A DNA stretch of 10,115 bases, from assembly GCA_049324835.1 (NCBI GenBank), contig JBMOMT010000049.1:1-10115 (forward strand), written 5' to 3'. Both the position numbers and the translations under genes were made by a program. Source of the DNA: JBMOMT01 sp049324835. GTDB lineage: Bacteria; Chloroflexota; Anaerolineae; CAYNKW01. Shown here one piece after another: positions 5,272-10,115 of the stretch (its first letter is position 1; every line of letters begins with the position of its first letter). The notes under the pieces were generated by a model. That model did no database searches. It was not told the origin of the DNA and saw only the letters and a program-made list of their open reading frames with translations.

Positions 5272-6414
5272 TCAGGAAATATGTTTGCTGCCCCAAAACC
5301 CACGACGCGCCGCTGACGCCAAAAGGTAGAACGGCAAGCGCCACACAAAGCGCCGATAGCTGCAACGCTGGCGCAGCACTTCTACCATGCCCTGCCGCAG
5401 GCGAGGGTTGCTCAGCCCCAGTCGCCAGGCGAGCATCGGCAAAGTGTACAACGCCCATGCGGCCTGCCCGGCCCACCACAACTGCCGCCCGATCGTCTGC
5501 TGTATCTGCCGGCTGTAGCGGGCCAGGTCGCCGCCGAGGATGGTATCGGCGGCCATCTGGCCGCTGTAAAGGGCAAAACGTACCCCCTCGCCCAGCAGCG
5601 GCTCCACCAATCCGGCGGCGTCGCCCACCAGCAGGCAACGATGGCTGTGCAGTTGCTCCCATCGTCGATGCAGTGGCAGTGGATGGCCGTGCAGTCTGGC
5701 GCCGGTCAGGTCTATGCCGAGACGATCCATCTGGCGCAGCAGGATGCTTTTCAGATCCACGCGACCCGGCGCGAGACGAGCCACTCCCACCGAGAGCTGC
5801 TCCTGCCGGGCAAAGACCCACAGGTAGCCGCCGGGGCAGTCGCCGAACACGAACAGCGCTCTGCCCGCCAGACGCGCCATCGTCGCGGCGTCTGGCTGCA
5901 CCTCGGCCTCCAGCGCGCCGCCCAGGACACGCTGCCGCCGCAGCCCCAACGCTCGCGCCACGCCCGAGTTGGCTCCGTCGGCGCCGACGAGGTAACGGGC
6001 GGCAAAACTGCGCCCGTCAGAGGCGCCAACCTCCACGCCGTCGGCATGTTCGACCACAGCGGCGGCGGTGGTGTTTTCCAGCACCTGCGCGCCGGCGTCG
6101 GCGGCCCGGCTCAGCAGCAAGGCGTCGAAATCTGGACGTCGCACCAGAGCGATGGGCCGATCTGGCAGCGGCTCGTGGAGGGGCGACTGGCCAGGGTAAC
6201 GAAACTCGGCGACGGTGGGCCTGGTCTCGATCACCGCTTCCAGTGAGAATGGAAAACGTCGAAAGGTCGAAACAGGCACCGCGCCGCCGCACGGCTTGTG
6301 GCGGGGAAATCTGGTTCGTTCCAGCAGCAGCACACGTTGCCCGGCGCGGCTCAGAAAAAACGCCGCCGATGCGCCCCCCGGTCCCGCGCCGACGACGATG
6401 GTATCATGATCCAT
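5272..6414 (-). CDS. Geranylgeranyl-reductase-family FAD oxidoreductase
   Basis: A 380-aa flavoprotein of the para-hydroxybenzoate hydroxylase fold. The N-terminal Rossmann motif is IVVGAGPGG (6-14), with the ribose-binding Glu E32. The family motif PRHKPCGGAVP (37-47) follows, then GADGANS (144-150) and the second FAD motif LVGDAAGLVEPLLGEG (261-276). The CGG motif and the GYLWVFAR stretch (195-202) point to the geranylgeranyl reductase group, which hydrogenates isoprenoid chains of lipids, quinones or (bacterio)chlorophyll side chains. No pigment gene is nearby, so a lipid or quinone substrate is more likely, but this is inference. The ATG at 6414 is preferred because it gives the usual short lead before the Rossmann strand. 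A GTG at 6450 is in frame but lies in the loop of a hairpin, though with a GAGG 8 nt upstream. Confidence 0.86.
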   Translation of the reverse strand: MDHDTIVVGAGPGGASAAFFLSRAGQRVLLLERTRFPRHKPCGGAVPVSTFRRFPFSLEAVIETRPTVAEFRYPGQSPLHEPLPDRPIALVRRPDFDALLLSRAADAGAQVLENTTAAAVVEHADGVEVGASDGRSFAARYLVGADGANSGVARALGLRRQRVLGGALEAEVQPDAATMARLAGRALFVFGDCPGGYLWVFARQEQLSVGVARLAPGRVDLKSILLRQMDRLGIDLTGARLHGHPLPLHRRWEQLHSHRCLLVGDAAGLVEPLLGEGVRFALYSGQMAADTILGGDLARYSRQIQQTIGRQLWWAGQAAWALYTLPMLAWRLGLSNPRLRQGMVEVLRQRCSYRRFVWRLPFYLLASAARRGFWGSKHIS

Positions 6415-6429
6415 GATGTTGAAACGCCA

Positions 6430-6467
6430 CCCGTGAGGCGTGGCAGACACACCTCACGCCTCACGGG
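6430..6467. repeat. Strong 13-bp-stem hairpin between M42 peptidase and reductase genes
   Basis: CCCGTGAGGCGTG (6430-6442) and CACGCCTCACGGG (6455-6467) are exact reverse complements, with a 12-nt loop. The hairpin sits between the peptidase stop (6480) and the reductase ATG (6414), filling most of the 65-nt gap. There is no T-run after it on the minus strand, so a classical intrinsic terminator is doubtful. It could damp read-through, protect the peptidase mRNA 3' end, or hide the reductase initiation region. Confidence 0.7.
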
Positions 6468-6479
6468 CCGAGAGACTCG

Positions 6480-7493
6480 TCACGCCAGTTCGATGGGTTT
6501 GGACAGCGCTGCCACCAGCAGCCCGACAGCACCGGTCACATCGCCGTAATCCACCACCTCGGAGGGGGTGTGAGCGTAGCGGCATGGGATGGAGACACAG
6601 CCCGCCGGCACGCCTGCCCGCGTGAGCTGGATGGCGCGGGCGTCGGTGGTGCCGCCGGTGAGCACTTCGAGCTGGTAGGGGATGCCGTTGGCCTCGGCGG
6701 TTTCGATGAGCCAGTTCTTGACGCCCGGATGGGCCAGCATGCCGCCATCTTTGACCTTGATCGCCGGGCCGTCGCCCAGGCTGACGGCCATCGTGGCCGC
6801 CTCTGGTGTATCGCCGGTGAGGGTGATGTCGACAGCCAGGGCCAGGTCGGGTGCGATACCATAGCCTGAGGTGGTCGCGCCACGCAGGCCCACCTCTTCC
6901 TGGACGGTGAACACGTAATAGACGTCGTGGGGTGATGTTTCGAGCTCGCGCAGAACCTGGAGGATCACGGCGCAGCCGATGCGATCGTCCATGGCTTTGG
7001 CCACCAGTCGCTGGCCCAACTCTTCAAAGGGCCTGGAGAATCCGGCCAGGTCGCCCACGCGCACCGGGCAGCTTGCCTTGTCGGCAGCGCCCACGTCGAT
7101 GTAGAATTTGTCCAGGCCGGGCAGCCTGGCAGGGTCTTCCATCTTTTCCAGACCGATGATGCCGACCGCGCCATCGGCAAAACGCACCCGCCCACCGAGC
7201 AAGGTGTGTGGCCGGACGCCGCCGACGTTGGAAAAGCGGAGAAAGCCCTCCTTGTCCACGTGGGTCACCACCACGCCGATCTCGTCCATGTGGCCGGCCA
7301 GCATCACCTTTTTGCCGCCGCCGCTGCCCTTTTTCAGCACGATCAGGTTGCCCAGGGCATCGACGCGTATGTCGTCGCCTTTGCCTCTGGCCAGGCCCTC
7401 GTCGTGGATCATCTGTTGGAGCAACTCTCGGACTTGAGTTTCGTAACCGGAGGGGCCATAGGCTTCCGTCAGTTGTTTGATGGTCTCTTTCAC
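6480..7493 (-). CDS. M42 family metallo-aminopeptidase (paralogue A, 337 aa)
   Basis: A cytosolic dinuclear metallopeptidase of the M42 (TET/FrvX/glutamyl aminopeptidase) family. Such enzymes form dodecameric tetrahedra that trim N-terminal residues from short peptides. The metal and catalytic set is complete: H68 and D70 in AGHMDEIG, the Asp pair D169-D170 in AKAMDDR, general base E199 and ligand E200 in TVQEE, D222 in AVDIT, and H308 in CRYAHTP. Length is normal. The start is GTG at 7493, with AAGGAG (7500-7505) 6 nt upstream. It is last of three tandem M42 genes, 39 nt after paralogue B. M42 proteins have often been mislabelled endoglucanase or cellulase; nothing here supports that. Specificity between paralogues cannot be read from sequence. 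Confidence 0.93.
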   Translation of the reverse strand: MKETIKQLTEAYGPSGYETQVRELLQQMIHDEGLARGKGDDIRVDALGNLIVLKKGSGGGKKVMLAGHMDEIGVVVTHVDKEGFLRFSNVGGVRPHTLLGGRVRFADGAVGIIGLEKMEDPARLPGLDKFYIDVGAADKASCPVRVGDLAGFSRPFEELGQRLVAKAMDDRIGCAVILQVLRELETSPHDVYYVFTVQEEVGLRGATTSGYGIAPDLALAVDITLTGDTPEAATMAVSLGDGPAIKVKDGGMLAHPGVKNWLIETAEANGIPYQLEVLTGGTTDARAIQLTRAGVPAGCVSIPCRYAHTPSEVVDYGDVTGAVGLLVAALSKPIELA

Positions 7494-7499
7494 AGGTCT

Positions 7500-7505
7500 C
7501 TCCTT
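7500..7505 (-). promoter_or_regulatory. Shine-Dalgarno supporting the GTG start of M42 paralogue A
   Basis: AAGGAG on the minus strand, 6 nt before the GTG at 7493, in the 39-nt gap. It confirms the non-ATG start, which also gives the expected M42 N-terminus (KQLTEAYGPSGYE). Confidence 0.75.
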
Positions 7506-7532
7506 GTGTCAGAAGGTTAGCCGTTCAGTGGC

Positions 7533-8573
7533 TCAAGCGCCCACTCGTTCCGGCAGGCGGAGCAGCGATTCGTGCAGCAGTTTCACGGTGTGTTCCAGGT
7601 CGTTCAGGCTCAGGATGGCCGCCGGGGCATGGATGTAACGGCAAGGCACAGCCACCGTCACCGAGGGCACCCCCTCTTTGGTGCGATGGATGGCCCCGGC
7701 GTCGGTGCCGCCAATGCCGGGTTGTTTGATCTGGTATGGGATGCCCTGTGTTTCGGCGGTGTCGATGAGCAGCCGCACCAGTCGCTGATCGGCGATGAAC
7801 GAGCGATCCATGATGGTGATCGCCGGGCCGTGTCCCAGCCGGGTGGAAGGGCTGAGGTCTTTTTTGGTGGGCAGCTCGTTGGCCGCGGTGCCTTCCAGAG
7901 CAAAGGCAAAATCTGGCTCCACGGCGTAGGCGGCCACCCGCGCGCCGCGCAGCCCCAGCTCTTCCTGGACGGTGAACACGCCGTACAGATCGAAGGGATA
8001 ACGGTTCGCCAGCAGCTCGATGAGCACGGCGCAGCCGGCGCGGTCGTCGAAAGCCTTGCCGCGCACGGTGCGCCAGTTCTCGCCTGCGGCGTCCAGCTCG
8101 ATGAACTCGGTGGCAAAGGTGGCAAAGTCACCCAGGCTCACCAGCTTTTCGGCCTCGGCCTTGCTGCTGGCGCCGATGTCGATGGTCAGTTGTTTGTATT
8201 CGACCGGCCGGTCCCATTCACTCTCTTCGCTGAGATGCACCGGCTTGAGGCCGATGACGCCGGGCACTCGATCGTCGCCGATCCAGACCACCTGGGCCGG
8301 CAGCACCCGGTCGTCCAGGCCGCCAACTTTGAAGAAATGTAACAGGCCGTTCTCTTCGATCTGGCTGACCATGAATCCCACTTCGTCCATGTGAGCGGCG
8401 ATCATGACTTTCAGCCTGGAGGAGCCATCACCCTTTTTGACGGCGATGACGTTGCCGATGGTGTCCACGCGGTACGAATCCACCCGATCGGCAATCGCTT
8501 CCAAAACAATCTGGCGCACCTGGTCTTCGCGCCCGGCGACGCCCACCGCTTCGGAAAGCTTTTTCAGCCACAT
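7533..8573 (-). CDS. M42 family metallo-aminopeptidase (paralogue B, 346 aa)
   Basis: Second of three tandem M42 peptidases. The complete site is H61 and D63 in AAHMDEVG, the Asp pair D176-D177 in GKAFDDRAG, base E204 and ligand E205 in TVQEELGLRG, E227 in ALEGT, and H315 in PCRYIHAP. At the position where the two neighbours use Asp (AVDIT, ALDVT) this protein has Glu in ALEGT, a variant known in other M42 members. It is also the most divergent in the N-terminus (EAVGVAGRE rather than EAxGPSGYE). This suggests a separate subgroup with its own substrate preference, not a recent duplicate. The ATG at 8573 has AGGAGG 6 nt upstream, lying inside the last codons of paralogue C, with only 1 nt between the genes. 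Confidence 0.93.
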   Translation of the reverse strand: MWLKKLSEAVGVAGREDQVRQIVLEAIADRVDSYRVDTIGNVIAVKKGDGSSRLKVMIAAHMDEVGFMVSQIEENGLLHFFKVGGLDDRVLPAQVVWIGDDRVPGVIGLKPVHLSEESEWDRPVEYKQLTIDIGASSKAEAEKLVSLGDFATFATEFIELDAAGENWRTVRGKAFDDRAGCAVLIELLANRYPFDLYGVFTVQEELGLRGARVAAYAVEPDFAFALEGTAANELPTKKDLSPSTRLGHGPAITIMDRSFIADQRLVRLLIDTAETQGIPYQIKQPGIGGTDAGAIHRTKEGVPSVTVAVPCRYIHAPAAILSLNDLEHTVKLLHESLLRLPERVGA

Positions 8574-8574
8574 G

Positions 8575-9660
8575 TTATGCCTCCTCCTTGGCTTTACCTT
8601 TTGACGGTGGTTTCCAGGTCAGGGCATCGAGAAAGGTCTCGTCCAGACGGGCGATGAACCCGGCCAGCAGCCGCCCGGCGCGCTCGACGTCTTTGAGCGC
8701 CAACGTTTCCACCGAGGTGTGCATGTATCGCAGCGGGATGCCCAGCAAGCCGGTGGGCACCCCCTCACGGCTGATCTGGATGGCCCAGGCGTCGGTGCCG
8801 GTGGGGCCGGGCGCCGGCTCGAGCTGGTAGGGCAGTTCCAGGGCTTTGGCCGCTTCCACCAGCCCCTGGTGCATTTTGGGGTGGATGTTGGGGCCAAAGG
8901 TGATGCTGGGGCCCTGGCCCATCTTGACCGTCTCGGCTTCAGAGAGGCCGGGCTGGTGGCCAAAGGTGACGTCCAGCGCGATGGCGACGGTGGGAGCCAG
9001 GCCGTAGGCGCTGGTAAACGCGCCGCCCAACGTCTCTTCTTCCTGCACGGTGGCCACGGCATAAACGTCCCAGCGATGTTTGAGGCGGCTGAGCTCTTCC
9101 AGGCAGATGACGATGGCGGCCACGGCAGCGCGATCGTCCATGGATTTGCAGGTCGCCCAGCCGCCGCTCAATTCGGTAAAGCGGCGGTGGATGGTGATGA
9201 GATCTCCCACGCGCACCAGCGCGGCCACCTGCTCTGGCGGCAGGCCCACATCGACCAGAAGCTTGTCCAGGGGCACGGCTTTGTTACGCTCGGCGGCAGC
9301 GGTGAAATGGGGCGGCACGCTGACGATGACGCCGGGCAGCTCGCGCCGCCCGTGGACGATCACCTCCTGACCGAGCAGCACGCGCGGGTCAAAACCGCCC
9401 ACTTCGGTGATGTGCAGGAAACCCTCTTCCACTCGCGTCACCATCAGGGCGATCTCGTCCATGTGGCCGGCCAGCATGATGGTAGGGCGCGGCTGGGGGG
9501 TATCGCCGCGTTTGAGCGCGATGACGTTGCCCAGGGTGTCGGTGCGCACCTCGTCGGCAAAAGGCGCAAAGCGCTGCCGCACGATCTCGCGGATCTCGGT
9601 TTCGTATCCGGATGGGCCTCGCGCCTCGGTGAGCTGTTTCAGCAGTTCGGTTGTATCCAT
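8575..9660 (-). CDS. M42 family metallo-aminopeptidase (paralogue C, 361 aa)
   Basis: First-transcribed of three M42 peptidases. Active-site residues are H66 and D68 in AGHMDEIA, the Asp pair D175-D176 in CKSMDDRA, base E207 and ligand E208 in TVQEEETLGG, D230 in ALDVT, and H314 in PLRYMHTS, so it should be active. Departures from the other two are an inserted Glu-Thr after the QEE motif (EEETLGGA rather than EEVGLRGA) and a Lys/Glu-rich C-terminal tail (KPPSKGKAKEEA). The tail codons double as the Shine-Dalgarno of the next gene. The ATG at 9660 has GGAG (9666-9669) 5 nt upstream. The 48-nt gap before it shows no clear promoter, so transcription may come from the secreted-protein gene or from a site within it. 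Confidence 0.93.
   Translation of the reverse strand: MDTTELLKQLTEARGPSGYETEIREIVRQRFAPFADEVRTDTLGNVIALKRGDTPQPRPTIMLAGHMDEIALMVTRVEEGFLHITEVGGFDPRVLLGQEVIVHGRRELPGVIVSVPPHFTAAAERNKAVPLDKLLVDVGLPPEQVAALVRVGDLITIHRRFTELSGGWATCKSMDDRAAVAAIVICLEELSRLKHRWDVYAVATVQEEETLGGAFTSAYGLAPTVAIALDVTFGHQPGLSEAETVKMGQGPSITFGPNIHPKMHQGLVEAAKALELPYQLEPAPGPTGTDAWAIQISREGVPTGLLGIPLRYMHTSVETLALKDVERAGRLLAGFIARLDETFLDALTWKPPSKGKAKEEA
8580..8585 (-). promoter_or_regulatory. Shine-Dalgarno of paralogue B embedded in paralogue C
   Basis: AGGAGG on the minus strand, formed by the last codons (Glu-Glu-Ala) of the upstream peptidase gene and 6 nt before the next ATG. It implies translational coupling and linked synthesis of the two peptidases. 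Confidence 0.8.
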
Positions 9661-9708
9661 GTTCTCTCCATTCTTCTTTCGTTTCTCCCCTCTCGTGTGC
9701 GCTGTGGT

Positions 9709-10115
9709 TTACGGGGTCACCACCTGAAATGGGGCTGCGGCCTCGACGACCGGCCCCAACTGGGCGGTGACGGTATACACGCTGCCTGCCGTGGCCGTGA
9801 TGGGCACGGTGCAAGTGATGCCTTCGAAATGGCCCAGGCCATCGGTCAGCGCGTTGGAGATGAAAACTGCACCGCTATCCCAGAACAGGTCGTAGGCGGT
9901 GGTGGTGGATAGATTATCGCCGCTGATGCCAAAGACGGAGCCCGGCGCGCCAAGGGTAGGGCTGAGTATCAGCGAGGCGGCCAGCGTGGGGGTCAGGGTG
10001 GGTGTGGCCGTGGCCGTCTCGGTGGGTGTGGGCGTGGGCGTGTCGGTGGAGGTGGGCGACGGGGTGGCGGTATCCGTTGGCGTGGGTGTGTACGTCGGCG
10101 TGCTGCTGGGCGTGG
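9709..10115 (-). CDS. C-terminal part of a secreted protein with Thr/Pro linker and Ig-like domain
   Basis: An open minus-strand frame enters from beyond the window edge and ends at TAA (9709-9711), giving 134 visible codons. It has no start codon here. The first ~45 residues are a low-complexity linker of repeated TPT, TET and TPS units (TPTPTDTATPSPTSTDTPTP). About 90 residues follow with alternating hydrophobic strands (LILSPTLGAPGSVFGISGDNL, shown at most in part; then AYDLFWDSGA, SVYTVTAQLG), resembling an IPT/Ig-like beta-sandwich. Such linkers are typical of exported, cell-surface or extracellular proteins in Chloroflexota. The Gly-Asp-Asn-Leu turn and the FQVVTP end also suit an Ig-like fold. 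The N-terminal catalytic or binding part lies outside, so function is unknown. Its stop lies 48 nt before the M42 operon. Confidence 0.75.
   Translation of the reverse strand, partial: TPSSTPTYTPTPTDTATPSPTSTDTPTPTPTETATATPTLTPTLAASLILSPTLGAPGSVFGISGDNLSTTTAYDLFWDSGAVFISNALTDGLGHFEGITCTVPITATAGSVYTVTAQLGPVVEAAAPFQVVTP

Noticed and set aside
8719..9912. 397-codon open frame on the plus strand
   Set aside because: It is antisense to M42 paralogue C and to part of the secreted-protein gene, both of which carry clear family motifs.
10015..10115. Simple GTGGGTGTGG-like repeat on the plus strand
   Set aside because: It is the complement of codons for the Thr/Pro linker of the secreted protein, not an independent tandem repeat.

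Overview
The window is a GC-rich stretch of bacterial chromosome in which every supported gene lies on the minus strand, so genes are read from high to low coordinates. The Thr/Pro 'TPTPTET' linker in the secreted protein at the right edge, the paired ABC exporters, the several M42 peptidases and the many short palindromic intergenic repeats are typical of Chloroflexota (Anaerolineae/Caldilineae/Ardenticatenia type). That assignment is inference; no marker gene is present to prove it.

Layout in transcription order. (1) 10115-9709: C-terminal part of a secreted or surface protein with a low-complexity TPT linker and an Ig-like final domain. (2) 9660-6480: three consecutive M42 metallo-aminopeptidase paralogues (361, 346 and 337 aa), with gaps of 1 and 39 nt and good Shine-Dalgarno sites, evidently one operon for breakdown of cytosolic peptides. 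(3) 6414-5272: an FAD-dependent geranylgeranyl-reductase-family oxidoreductase, separated from the peptidases by a strong 13-bp-stem hairpin. (4) 5271-4830: a 442-nt non-coding gap holding a possible extended -10 promoter and a complete 278-bp non-autonomous transposable element with 11-bp perfect ends and a perfect 8-bp target duplication, probably an IS66-type MITE, inserted in the leader of the next gene. (5) 4829-3075 and 2906-1083: two half-transporter ABC exporters that together look like an asymmetric heterodimer, one with a degenerate Walker B (Asp-Asp) and the other with a full catalytic Glu. The gap between them carries two near-identical 33-bp palindromic repeats. (6) 965-609 and 622-68: a small cupin and an overlapping THEP1-type NTPase. 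(7) 37-4: a perfect 34-bp palindrome, likely the terminator of the whole minus-strand series.

Functionally these are housekeeping and accessory modules (peptide turnover, isoprenoid reduction, efflux, a small metal-binding cupin and an NTPase) rather than one evident new pathway. The most notable content is non-coding: the intact MITE with its target duplication, and the fact that every larger boundary between gene modules carries a different palindromic element. I found no CRISPR array, tRNA, rRNA, toxin-antitoxin, phage or recognised defence gene.
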